Positions 1-7,381 of a stretch of DNA of 64,000 bases are shown in pieces. Every line of letters begins with the position of its first letter. Position 1 is the stretch's first letter. The notes under the pieces are model-generated. The model saw only the letters and a program-made list of their open reading frames with translations, did no database searches and was not told where the DNA came from. This DNA comes from Embleya scabrispora DSM 41855 (GTDB lineage: Bacteria; Actinomycetota; Actinomycetes; Streptomycetales; Streptomycetaceae): contig NZ_KB889562.1 of the NCBI RefSeq assembly GCF_000372745.1, positions 371,273-435,272 of the forward strand, read 5' to 3'. The position numbers and the translations under genes are program-made.

Positions 1-1265
1 CTGACCGAGGCCAGCCACATGTCCGCGCCCACCGCGTCGTAGATCCAGCGGAAGCCGTCCGGCGGGAGCGGCGAACCGGTGGTGCCGATCGCCCGGACCC
101 GGCTCAGGTCGTGGGTCGTCCGCGGGGTCAGCTCGTTCTTGCGGCAGGCCATCACGTACGCGGCGGAGGTGCCGAACCAGGTCGCCCCGGTCCGCTCCAC
201 CACGGTCCACTGCGCGTCGGGGCCGGGATGGCCGGGGCTGCCGTCGTAGAGCACGATCGTGCTGCCCGCGAGCAGGCCGCCGACCAGCATGTTCCACATC
301 ATCCAGCCGGTGGAGGTGTACCAGAAGAACCGGTCGTTCGGGCCCAGGTCGAGCTGGAACGCGGCCTGCTTGAGGTGTTCGAGCACGATGCCGCCGTGGC
401 CCTGGACGATCGCCTTGGGCAGGCCGGTGGTGCCGGAGGAGTACAGGATCCACAGCGGGTGGTCGAAGCCGACCTGCTCGAAGTCGAGGTCGGCGGCGGA
501 CACCTCACGCCCGATCACCTCGGCCCACGGCAGCACGTCGGCGGGTGCCGGCTCGTCGAGCAGCGGCACATGCAACACGTGTCGCACCGTCGGCAGGCCC
601 TCGCGCAGATCGGCGACCACGTCGGCGCGACGGATCTCCTTGCCGCCGTAGCGGTAGCCGTCCACCGCGATCAGCACGACCGGCTCGATCTGCTGGAAGC
701 GGTCGAGCACGCTGCGCGCACCGAAGTCGGGCGCGCAGGCCGACCAGACCGCGCCGATGCACGCGCACGCGAGCAGCCCGATCACCGCGTGCGGGGTGTT
801 CGGCACGTAGGCCGCCACCCGGTCGCCGGGTCGCACGCCCAGCTCGCGCAAGGTCCTCGCGCACGAGGCGACCTGGCGGCGCAGCTCGGCCCAGGAGATC
901 TCGCGCGGAAGCAGTTCCTCGTCCAGGTACACGATCGCGGCGCGCTCGGGGTCGCCGTCCGCGGCGTGCCGCAGCACCTGCTGCGCGTAGTTGAGGCGGG
1001 CGTCGGGGAACCAGCGGGCGCCGGGCATGGTCCGCTCGGCCAGCACCACGTCCCGCTCACCCAGGTCCAGCTCGAACCAGTCGCACAGCGAGGCCCAGAA
1101 CGCCTCGGGCTCGGTGGTCGACCAGGCCCACAGTTGTGCGTAGTCCTCCGCCCGAACGCCGCGTTCGGCGCCGAGCCACTCGCGATAGCGGGTAACCGCC
1201 GCGGCGGCGACCCGTTCGGCCGACGGCTGCCACAGCAGCTCGGCCCGCTCGCTCGATTCCGTCAT
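1..1265 (-). CDS. acsA: acetoacetyl-CoA synthetase (acetoacetate-CoA ligase), C-terminus beyond window edge
   Basis: Adenylate-forming ligase that activates acetoacetate with ATP and CoA to acetoacetyl-CoA in the cytosol. Translating the minus strand from the ATG at 1265 gives 421 residues before the window ends; the family is about 650 residues, so the C-terminal third lies outside. Visible are the N-terminal ACS cap with LWAW and FWASLCDWF, the ARLNYA motif typical of acetoacetyl-CoA synthetases, and the AMP-binding loop YSSGTTGLPK at about residues 275-284, followed by WYTSTGWMMWN. The start is set by the first in-frame ATG with no coding sequence upstream; it diverges from the AurF-like gene. 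Acetoacetyl-CoA rather than acetyl-CoA synthetase is preferred because of the TGWMMWN and SPGHP motifs. The context suggests salvage of acetoacetate released by neighbouring acyl-CoA catabolism. Confidence 0.9.
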   Translation of the reverse strand, partial: MTESSERAELLWQPSAERVAAAAVTRYREWLGAERGVRAEDYAQLWAWSTTEPEAFWASLCDWFELDLGERDVVLAERTMPGARWFPDARLNYAQQVLRHAADGDPERAAIVYLDEELLPREISWAELRRQVASCARTLRELGVRPGDRVAAYVPNTPHAVIGLLACACIGAVWSACAPDFGARSVLDRFQQIEPVVLIAVDGYRYGGKEIRRADVVADLREGLPTVRHVLHVPLLDEPAPADVLPWAEVIGREVSAADLDFEQVGFDHPLWILYSSGTTGLPKAIVQGHGGIVLEHLKQAAFQLDLGPNDRFFWYTSTGWMMWNMLVGGLLAGSTIVLYDGSPGHPGPDAQWTVVERTGATWFGTSAAYVMACRKNELTPRTTHDLSRVRAIGTTGSPLPPDGFRWIYDAVGADMWLASV

Positions 1266-1430
1266 GTCGTAAGTCCCCTCCGCGCGATGTGCCCCCCGAC
1301 CCTGCCATCTCGCGCCCCGGCGCGCATCCCCCGGGCGGGTCGCAAAAGGATCTTCGTGGGCACTCTGGACGCGCCGCGCCGAACGCGGGATGTTACCGAC
1401 GGGAAACAAGCCCGGCAGAGGAGCTCTCGC

Positions 1431-2342
1431 ATGCCCACCACACCCGGCACCGGCACCGACCGCGAGCGCGTCGCCGAGCGGCTGCTCGCCGCGTCGCACG
1501 CGCACGCGTTCGACCCGATCACCGACATCGACTGGGACGCGCCGCTGGTCGACGGCGCGTTCTTCCTGCCCGCCCACCGGGTCAGCCTGTACGGCACGCC
1601 GATCTGGGAGCGGATGAGCGAGCGGCAGCGGATCGATCTGTCCCGGCACGAGGTGGCCTCGATGGCCAGTGTCGGCATCTGGTTCGAGGTCGTGCTGATG
1701 CAGCTGCTCATCCGGCACGTCTACGACCGTCCGCTGACCTCGCGACACGTGCAGTACGCGTTCATGGAGATCGCCGAGGAGTGCCGGCACTCGACCATGT
1801 TCGGCAGGCTGATCGACAAGCTGGACTGCCCCGAGTACGGGCCCGGGGCGTACGCGCACACGGCGGCGCGGGCGATGAAGACGCTCGGCTCGGGCGTGCA
1901 GGCCTTCGCGATGGCGTTGATCGCCGAGGAGGTCCTGGACACGATGCAGCGCGAGATGATGGCCGATGAGTCGCTCCAGCCGATCACCCGGCAGACCGCG
2001 CGCATCCATGTGGTCGAGGAGGCCCGGCACGTGCGTTACGCACGCGACGAGGTGGCCCGCGGCGCGCCGCACATGTCGCGGGCCGAGCGCGCGATCACCC
2101 GTCTCGCGCTGGCTCGGGCCGCGCACATCATCGCCACCCGCCTGGTGCACCCGGGCGTGTACACGGCGGTGGGTCTGGACGCGGACCGGGCGTCTCGGAT
2201 GGCACGGGCGAATCCGCACCGGCTGGACACCCTGGGCCACTGGTCGCGGCGGCTGATCGCGTTCTACGACGAGCACGGCCTGCTCGGCGGACCGGGGCAA
2301 CGGTTGTGGCGGGCCTCGGGCCTGATGGGACGTCAGATATGA
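1431..2342 (+). CDS. AurF-like diiron oxygenase
   Basis: A 303-residue all-helical protein of the p-aminobenzoate N-oxygenase AurF family (PF11583 by motif). These enzymes use a non-haem diiron centre to oxidise an amine or related group; the substrate here is unknown. The metal-binding pattern is clear: EIAEECRH at about residues 112-119 and EEARH at about 195-199, with further Glu in helices between. The ATG at 1431 is preceded by an AGAGGAG-like ribosome site at 1418-1423. It is divergent from the acetoacetyl-CoA synthetase gene and lies 136 bp ahead of the DUF35/thiolase pair. Many actinomycete AurF homologues are annotated only as hypothetical, so biochemical specificity cannot be inferred. 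Confidence 0.85.
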   Translation: MPTTPGTGTDRERVAERLLAASHAHAFDPITDIDWDAPLVDGAFFLPAHRVSLYGTPIWERMSERQRIDLSRHEVASMASVGIWFEVVLMQLLIRHVYDRPLTSRHVQYAFMEIAEECRHSTMFGRLIDKLDCPEYGPGAYAHTAARAMKTLGSGVQAFAMALIAEEVLDTMQREMMADESLQPITRQTARIHVVEEARHVRYARDEVARGAPHMSRAERAITRLALARAAHIIATRLVHPGVYTAVGLDADRASRMARANPHRLDTLGHWSRRLIAFYDEHGLLGGPGQRLWRASGLMGRQI

Positions 2343-2410
2343 CGCCGGGCCGGGCGCCCGGGCGCCGGCGGGTGTGACCGTAAATACCCCGGCCGGGTTG
2401 GCGCGCGGAA

Positions 2411-2425
2411 CTGACGATCCGTCAG
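2411..2425. promoter_or_regulatory. 15-bp palindromic operator upstream of DUF35/thiolase operon
   Basis: CTGACGATCCGTCAG is a perfect inverted repeat with 6-bp arms and a 3-bp centre, 54 bp before the GTG of the DUF35 gene. Two similar sites occur at 6115-6129 and 6211-6225, giving the consensus CTGAYGNNCCRTCAG. The layout suits a TetR-type repressor, but no regulator gene is present in this stretch. Confidence 0.6.
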
Positions 2426-2478
2426 ACTGTGGTCCGTACACACATCGGACGAGACGGCCAGACGAGTTGGAGGGCCCC

Positions 2479-2925
2479 GTGACGAAGGACCACAAGCCCG
2501 TGGTCCCCGGTTGGTTCACCACGTCCGGGGAGGACTTCTCCCTCCTCGGCACCCGGTGTACCGCCTGTGGGACCGTGTTCTTCCCGCGCCAGGAGACGTT
2601 CTGCAGCAATCCGGCCTGCGCCGGCACCGAGTTCGCCGAGGTGCCGCTGTCCAGGCGCGGCACGGTGTGGTCCTACACGAACGCCGGCTACCGCCCGCCG
2701 GCCCCGTTCGTGTCCGACCCGGACGCCGAGTGGCAACCGTTCACCATCATCGCGGTGCGCCTGGAGGCCGAGGGCCTGATCGTGCTCGGTCAGGGCGCGC
2801 CCGGGGTCGGCGTGGACGACCTGAAGGTCGGTGTCGAGGTCGAGATCGTGCCCGGCGTGCTGTACGAGAACGACGAGCACGTCTACACGACGTGGAACGT
2901 GCGGCCCGTGGAGGTCAAGGCATGA
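2479..2925 (+). CDS. DUF35 OB-fold protein with zinc ribbon (partner of the thiolase)
   Basis: A 148-residue protein with an N-terminal rubredoxin-like zinc ribbon (Cys27, Cys30, Cys42, Cys47) followed by an OB-fold, the DUF35/ChsH2-type architecture. In characterised steroid systems DUF35 proteins bind and stabilise an SCP2-type thiolase or aldolase and help bind acyl-CoA. The GTG at 2479 is chosen because TTGGAGGG lies 5-12 bases upstream and because the ribbon begins soon after; an earlier in-frame GTG at 2374 would add 35 residues of promoter-like sequence spanning the palindrome. The stop overlaps the next ATG (ATGA), so the two proteins are translationally coupled, consistent with a 1:1 complex. 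Confidence 0.85.
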   Translation: MTKDHKPVVPGWFTTSGEDFSLLGTRCTACGTVFFPRQETFCSNPACAGTEFAEVPLSRRGTVWSYTNAGYRPPAPFVSDPDAEWQPFTIIAVRLEAEGLIVLGQGAPGVGVDDLKVGVEVEIVPGVLYENDEHVYTTWNVRPVEVKA

Positions 2926-4115
2926 GCACCGACCGCGAGATCGTCGTCCTGGGCGCGGGCATGCACCCCTGGGGCAAGTGGGGCCGCAACTTCGTCGAAT
3001 ACGGCGTCAAGGCCGCGCAGGACGCGCTGAAGGACGCCGGCCTGGCCTGGCAGGACATCCAGTTCGTGGCCGGCGCGGACACCATCCGCAACGGCTACCC
3101 CGGCTTCGTCGCGGGCGCCACCTTCGCCCAGGCGCTCGGCTGGACCGGCGTGCGCATCTCCAGCTCGTACGCCGCCTGCGCGTCCGGCTCGCACGCGATC
3201 GCGAGCGCCCGCGCGCAGATCCTCGCGGGCCTGTGCGACGTCGCGCTCGTGGTCGGCGCGGACGCCGCCCCCAAGGGCTTCTTCGCGCCGGTCGGCGGCG
3301 ACCGCCCGGACGACCCGGACTGGGTGCGCTTCCACGTGCTCGGCGCGACCAACCCGGCCTACTTCGGGCTGTACGCGCGGCGCCGGATCGACCTGTACGG
3401 CGCCTCGGTCGAGGACTTCGCCCGGGTCAAGGTCAAGAACGCGCGCAACGGGCTGGCCAACCCGAACGCCCGCTACCGCAAGGCGTTCACGATGGAGGAC
3501 GTCGCGGCGTCGCCGATCGTGTGCGACCCGCTGCGCCTGATGGACATCTGCGCCACCTCCGACGGCGCGGCGGCGGTCGTGTTGTGCAGCAAGGAGTTCG
3601 CCGCGCGGCACACCACCTCCCCGGTGCGGATCTCCGCGGTCTCCACGGTCACCCCGACCTTCCCGAGCGCGCTGATCGAGCTGCCCGACATCGCCACCGA
3701 CTCCTCGGTGGCGGTGGCCCCCCACGACTTGTCCTTCCGCGCGTCGCTGGCGCACGCGGCCTACCAGGAGGCCGGCATCGGCCCGGAGGACCTGAGTCTG
3801 GCCGAGGTCTACGACCTGTCCACCGCGCTGGAGCTGGACTGGATCGAGGACCTGGGCATCTGCGCGCGCGGCGAGGCGGAGAAGCTGCTTCGCGACGGCG
3901 CGACCGAGATCACCGGCCGCATCCCGGTGAACGCCTCCGGCGGCCTGGGCTCGTTCGGCGAGGCGGTGCCGGCTCAGGCGATCGCCCAGGTCTGCGAGCT
4001 CACCTGGCAGCTGCGCGGCGAGGCGGGCGAGCGCCAGGTGTCCGGCGCGACGGTGGGCATCACCGCGAACCAGGGCCTGTTCGGACACGGTTCCTCGATC
4101 ATCGTCACCCGGTAG
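2922..4115 (+). CDS. SCP2/Ltp2-type thiolase-like lipid-transfer protein
   Basis: A 397-residue thiolase-fold protein of the lipid-transfer (SCP-x, Ltp2) subgroup. Members cleave or form C-C bonds in acyl-CoA chains, including the retro-aldol step of sterol side-chain loss. A Cys sits in the SSYAACASGS segment (Cys86), and the late NASGGLGSFGE motif is typical of SCP-x enzymes. The C-terminal Cys motif of ordinary thiolases is replaced by GLFGHGSS, as expected for Ltp2-like members rather than acetyl-CoA acetyltransferases. It overlaps the DUF35 gene by four bases. Whether it is a thiolase or an aldolase cannot be settled from sequence reading. Confidence 0.85.
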   Translation: MSTDREIVVLGAGMHPWGKWGRNFVEYGVKAAQDALKDAGLAWQDIQFVAGADTIRNGYPGFVAGATFAQALGWTGVRISSSYAACASGSHAIASARAQILAGLCDVALVVGADAAPKGFFAPVGGDRPDDPDWVRFHVLGATNPAYFGLYARRRIDLYGASVEDFARVKVKNARNGLANPNARYRKAFTMEDVAASPIVCDPLRLMDICATSDGAAAVVLCSKEFAARHTTSPVRISAVSTVTPTFPSALIELPDIATDSSVAVAPHDLSFRASLAHAAYQEAGIGPEDLSLAEVYDLSTALELDWIEDLGICARGEAEKLLRDGATEITGRIPVNASGGLGSFGEAVPAQAIAQVCELTWQLRGEAGERQVSGATVGITANQGLFGHGSSIIVTR

Positions 4116-4157
4116 AGCCGGCTCGGATCCACCGAAACGGTCTCGGGGTCGACGGGT

Positions 4158-4174
4158 CCTCGGCACTGCCGAGG
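4158..4174. terminator. short hairpin after thiolase gene
   Basis: CCTCGGC and GCCGAGG form a perfect 7-bp stem with a 3-base loop, 43 bp past the thiolase stop. There is no T-run, so this may be a weak terminator or an RNA-stabilising hairpin in front of the next gene. Confidence 0.35.
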
Positions 4175-4215
4175 CCCTCGCCCCCGGGATCGTTTCCGTT
4201 TCAGCGGAGGGTTGT

Positions 4216-5082
4216 ATGGGATTTCCGGACGACGTCGGCGTGGTCGACCTGCTGATGGGCCTGCCGAACCGCGATCGGCGCTGGTGGGCGACCGCGATGG
4301 CGGGCACGTTGCGGGACCGGGACAGCCAGACCGGGATGACCCATCCGGCCGGGTACATGTTCAAGGACCTGCCCGAGATGGAGCGCACCGATTCCTCGGC
4401 CGAGGAACTGCTGCGCGAGATGGACCGGTTCGGCGTGGAGAAGGCGCTGATCCCGGTCTCGTTCGAGGACGAGGACACCCTGGAGGCGGTACGCCGGCAC
4501 CCGGATCGGCTGCTCGGCAGCTTCCAGGTCGATCCCACCGACGTGATGGCGGGCGTGCGCGGGCTGCGCCGGGCGCGCGAGGAGGCCGGCGTGCTGGCCG
4601 CGACCTTCTTCCCGTGCGGGTGCACACCGCCGGTACCGATCGACGACCGGCTGGCCTATCCGCTCTACGCGACCTGTGTCGAGCTGGGTCTGCCGGTGTT
4701 CGTGAACGCGGGCATCCCCGGGCCTCGGGTGCCGGCCGCCGCGCAGGAGGTGATGCGCTTCGACCGGGTCTGCTACGACTTCCCCGAGCTCACGGTGGTG
4801 ATGCGGCACGGCGGCGAGCCGTGGTGCGACCTGGCGGTCAAGCTGATGCTCAAGTGGCCCGGGCTGCACTGGTCCTCGTCGGCCTTCGCGCCCAAGCACT
4901 ACCCGCGCGCGATCGTCGACTACGCGAACACGCGCGGGGCCGACAAGATCCTCTACGCGGGCTACTTCCCGTACGGCCTGACCCTGGATCGCATCTTCGC
5001 CGAGTTGCCCGGTGTCGGGTTCAAGGACGAGGTGTGGCCGAAGTTCCTGCGCACCAACGCGCTGCGGGTCCTGGGCCGGTAG
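4216..5082 (+). CDS. amidohydrolase-2 family protein lacking usual metal ligands
   Basis: A 288-residue TIM-barrel protein of the amidohydrolase-related family (PF04909), whose members include decarboxylases and pyrone hydrolases of aromatic catabolism. The ATG at 4216 follows GCGGAGGG. The strand-1 HxH motif is absent (VDLLMG is at that place) and the usual GSDxP motif with its catalytic Asp reads YAGYFPYG. His198 in the MRHGGEP motif remains. This combination seems to define a subfamily found beside acyl-CoA catabolic genes, which may be metal-independent or non-catalytic. Co-oriented with the thiolase gene 100 bp upstream. Confidence 0.8.
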   Translation: MGFPDDVGVVDLLMGLPNRDRRWWATAMAGTLRDRDSQTGMTHPAGYMFKDLPEMERTDSSAEELLREMDRFGVEKALIPVSFEDEDTLEAVRRHPDRLLGSFQVDPTDVMAGVRGLRRAREEAGVLAATFFPCGCTPPVPIDDRLAYPLYATCVELGLPVFVNAGIPGPRVPAAAQEVMRFDRVCYDFPELTVVMRHGGEPWCDLAVKLMLKWPGLHWSSSAFAPKHYPRAIVDYANTRGADKILYAGYFPYGLTLDRIFAELPGVGFKDEVWPKFLRTNALRVLGR

Positions 5083-5092
5083 TCGGCCGGCC

Positions 5093-5119
5093 GGCGGGCG
5101 CGGGGCGACCCGGCCCGCC
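5093..5119. terminator. hairpin between convergent genes
   Basis: GGCGGGC and GCCCGCC form a 7-bp stem around an inner CGGG/CCCG helix, exactly between the convergent amidohydrolase and LLM genes. It could terminate transcription in both directions, but there is no T-run. Confidence 0.4.
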
Positions 5120-5121
5120 GA

Positions 5122-6096
5122 TCAGCCGGCCGCCGGCGCCAGTGCCAGTGCGGCCTCGATCGGGTCGGCGTTCGGGCGCGGGTCGATCACCGCCAGGACC
5201 GGGACCGTGACGCCCGCCTCGACATAGCGGGCGATCCCGGCCCGGCACCGCGCCGGGTCGCCGTGCACGATCAGGTCGTCCACGACCGCGTCCGGAACCA
5301 GTTCCAGGGCCCGTTTGCGGTCGCCCTCCGCCCAGGCCGCCCACATCGGCGCGAGTTCCTCGCCACGCCCGAGCCAACGGTGGAAGTCGGCGTACACCGG
5401 CACGGTCAGGTAGCTCGTGATCATCCGCCGGCCGATCGCCCGTGCGGTGTCCCGGTCCTCGATCGGCAGCACGAAGATCCGCGCGACGATCTCCTTGTCC
5501 GGTCCACCCTCGTGCACATACGGCACCACCCGCTTCACGTCCTCGGCACCGAGCCAGTTCAAGATGGCGCCGTCCGCCTCCCGCCCGGCCAGGCGCAGCA
5601 TCCCCGGGCGCAGTGCCGCGACCAGGATCGGCGGTGGGCTCTGCGGCGGCCGGGACAGCCGAAAACCGCGCACCGCGAACGTCTCGTACTCCCGGGTCAC
5701 CTTGTCCCCCGCGAACGCCGCGCGCAGGAACCGTAGGGTGTCGCGCACCCGCTGGTAGGGCCGGTCGAAACTCGCGCCGTTCCAGGACTCGACGATCGGC
5801 GCGGACCCGGCGCCCACCCCCAGGCGGAACCGGCCCGGAGCCACCTCGGCCAGTGCTGCCGCCGTCATCGCCAGCGTCGCCGGGCCGCGTGTGTAGGGCG
5901 AGACGATCGCGGTGCCCAGGCGCACCTCGGGGTCGGCCAGTGCGGCGACGGTGAGCGGCGTGAAGCCGTCGAGGCCATCCACCTCGGCCGACCAGATGTC
6001 GGTATAGCCGGCCGCGCGCAGTTCCCGGATCAGGCGCGGATGCTCGGCGAGCGGGGCATTGAGCGGCACGGTGATGCCGTAGGCGGGCGGGCTCAT
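5122..6096 (-). CDS. LLM-class F420/FMN-dependent oxidoreductase
   Basis: A 324-residue luciferase-like monooxygenase family protein (PF00296 by pattern), close to the actinobacterial TIGR03617-type enzymes that use F420. Visible family traits are the N-terminal YGITVPLN strand, the SAEVDGLDGFTPL region, LGTAIVSPYTRGPA and RFRLGVGAGSAPIVESWNG. The ATG at 6096 is preceded by a strong GGAGGAG ribosome site; earlier in-frame starts would cross the promoter. It is divergent from the TIM-barrel gene, with an operator-like palindrome about 19 bp upstream of the start. The substrate is unknown; the neighbourhood suggests oxidation of a CoA-thioester or steroid-like intermediate. Confidence 0.85.
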   Translation of the reverse strand: MSPPAYGITVPLNAPLAEHPRLIRELRAAGYTDIWSAEVDGLDGFTPLTVAALADPEVRLGTAIVSPYTRGPATLAMTAAALAEVAPGRFRLGVGAGSAPIVESWNGASFDRPYQRVRDTLRFLRAAFAGDKVTREYETFAVRGFRLSRPPQSPPPILVAALRPGMLRLAGREADGAILNWLGAEDVKRVVPYVHEGGPDKEIVARIFVLPIEDRDTARAIGRRMITSYLTVPVYADFHRWLGRGEELAPMWAAWAEGDRKRALELVPDAVVDDLIVHGDPARCRAGIARYVEAGVTVPVLAVIDPRPNADPIEAALALAPAAG

Positions 6097-6114
6097 GCGT
6101 ACTCCTCCGCAGTC

Positions 6115-6129
6115 CTGATGGTCCATCAG
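6115..6129. promoter_or_regulatory. palindromic operator, LLM gene side
   Basis: CTGATGGTCCATCAG is a perfect palindrome with 7-bp arms. It matches the consensus shared with 2411-2425 and 6211-6225 and lies just upstream of the LLM ribosome site, well placed for repression. Confidence 0.6.
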
Positions 6130-6210
6130 AACTATCACAGCCGGCCGGCCCGGGACCGCGACGACCCGTGGTTCGGATTCTCGAACGAGGAGGCCGAGAA
6201 TACCGGACAC

Positions 6211-6225
6211 CTGATGTACCGTCAG
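6211..6225. promoter_or_regulatory. palindromic operator, TIM-barrel gene side
   Basis: CTGATGTACCGTCAG has one arm mismatch. It ends five bases before the ATG of the TIM-barrel gene, which lacks a recognisable ribosome site. The mRNA may therefore be leaderless, with the repressor covering the start region. Confidence 0.5.
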
Positions 6226-6230
6226 ACACC

Positions 6231-7034
6231 ATGACGACCCTGTGCCTCAACACCTTCGCCTTCTCCGCGTTCGCGGGCGCCGCGGAACCCCCACCCCTGC
6301 CCGAGCTGTTGGCGGCGGTGCACGAAGCCGGGTTCGGGGCGATCGGGCTCGACGTGTTCTCCGTGCTCGGCTACGGCCGGCCGCTCGCCGAGCTCGCCGC
6401 CGAGGTGGCGGCGGCCGGCCTGCGCTGTCCGGAGATGTTGGGCTTCGTGGTGGACGCGGACGAGGCCGCCGCGCTCGCCGGGGCGCGGCAGGTTGCCGAG
6501 GCGTGTGCGGCGTTCGACGCCGACTTCGCACTCGGGATGGTCATGCGGGCGCCCGACGCGCGCTGTGCGGACCTGTTCGCCCGCTGCGCCGAGATCATCG
6601 CGCAGGCCGGGGCGCGCGCGGCGGTCGAGTTCCTGCCCTTCACCCCGGTCGCCACGATCGCCGACGCCCGCACCCTGGTGGCACACGCCGGGACCGCGAA
6701 CTCCGGTGTCCTGGTCGACGCGTGGCACTTCTTCCAGGGTCCGGACACCTGGGCCACGCTCGCCGGGTTGTCGGCCGCCGAGATCGCCTACGTGCAGATC
6801 GACGACCACCCGGAACTGCTGCCGGAGGGTGCGGATTTCTATACGGAGTGCATGTCGCGCCGGGTTCTGCCGGGCGACGGGGTGTTCGAACTGGACATCT
6901 TCCGGGACGCGTTGGTGGACAAGGGATTCGACGGACTGGTCAGCGTCGAGGTGATCAATCCGGGTCTGGTCGCACTCGGTGCGGCGCGGTACGCCCGCGC
7001 CGCGCGGGCGGCGGTGGGGCGATACTGGGCCTGA
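6231..7034 (+). CDS. sugar phosphate isomerase/epimerase-like TIM-barrel protein
   Basis: A 267-residue protein of the xylose-isomerase-like TIM-barrel family (PF01261), which includes isomerases, epimerases and dehydratases using a divalent metal. Metal-ligand-type residues are visible in AVEFLPF (Glu), LVDAWHFF (Asp and His), VQIDDHPE and the late SVEVINPG (Glu). The ATG at 6231 is the first plausible start after the operator; no Shine-Dalgarno sequence is seen, so leaderless translation is likely. It shares a 134-bp divergent promoter region with the LLM gene and is presumably co-regulated with it. The substrate is not predictable. Confidence 0.8.
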   Translation: MTTLCLNTFAFSAFAGAAEPPPLPELLAAVHEAGFGAIGLDVFSVLGYGRPLAELAAEVAAAGLRCPEMLGFVVDADEAAALAGARQVAEACAAFDADFALGMVMRAPDARCADLFARCAEIIAQAGARAAVEFLPFTPVATIADARTLVAHAGTANSGVLVDAWHFFQGPDTWATLAGLSAAEIAYVQIDDHPELLPEGADFYTECMSRRVLPGDGVFELDIFRDALVDKGFDGLVSVEVINPGLVALGAARYARAARAAVGRYWA

Positions 7035-7381
7035 CGAGCGGTCAGGCCGGTTGGCCGTCCGGGATCTGCACCACGGGTGCCGGTTCGGCGGGCAGCCGGA
7101 CGGCGCCGCACGACGAGGTGCCCGCCGAACCGCCCGACCGGTACGCGCGGGCTGCCGCACGTGCACGAGGCACGGTCATGGTCGAGGTGGGCGGGGCGAC
7201 CTTCACCGTCGGCCCCGGCGACGCGCTTCAAATGCGCGGTGATCGGCCGCACTTGTACCGCGATCCGCAGGCCGAACCGGCGCGGCCGACCATGACCGTG
7301 ATCTACGAGCGTTGCGAGGCTCCCGGTATCGGCAGGGCCGACGGCCGGTATCAGCCCGAGTGCTCGGGCCTGGTCGCCTGA
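7035..7381 (+). pseudogene. remnant of a cupin-domain protein (C-terminal part of an XRE-cupin type regulator)
   Basis: Between the TIM-barrel and serpin genes, one reading frame ends with a short cupin barrel: GTVMVEVGG, a FTVGPGDALQ turn, RPHLYRDP and a TMTVIYER strand, the typical end of cupin sensor domains fused to XRE helix-turn-helix domains. No start or DNA-binding domain precedes it. The expected upstream strand (PHVHEA) is in another frame near 7162-7175, indicating a frameshift. The tail overlaps the end of the opposite-strand serpin gene. I read it as a decayed gene fragment. Confidence 0.5.

Noticed and set aside
24..1308. Several short minus- and plus-strand frames inside the acetoacetyl-CoA synthetase gene
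   Set aside because: Direct translation of the minus strand from 1265 gives a continuous, motif-bearing ligase; the others are shadows.
1391..1408. Inverted-repeat-like TGTTACCGACGGGAAACA before the AurF-like gene
   Set aside because: Arms are imperfect and it does not match the CTGAYGNNCCRTCAG family, so it was not called an operator.
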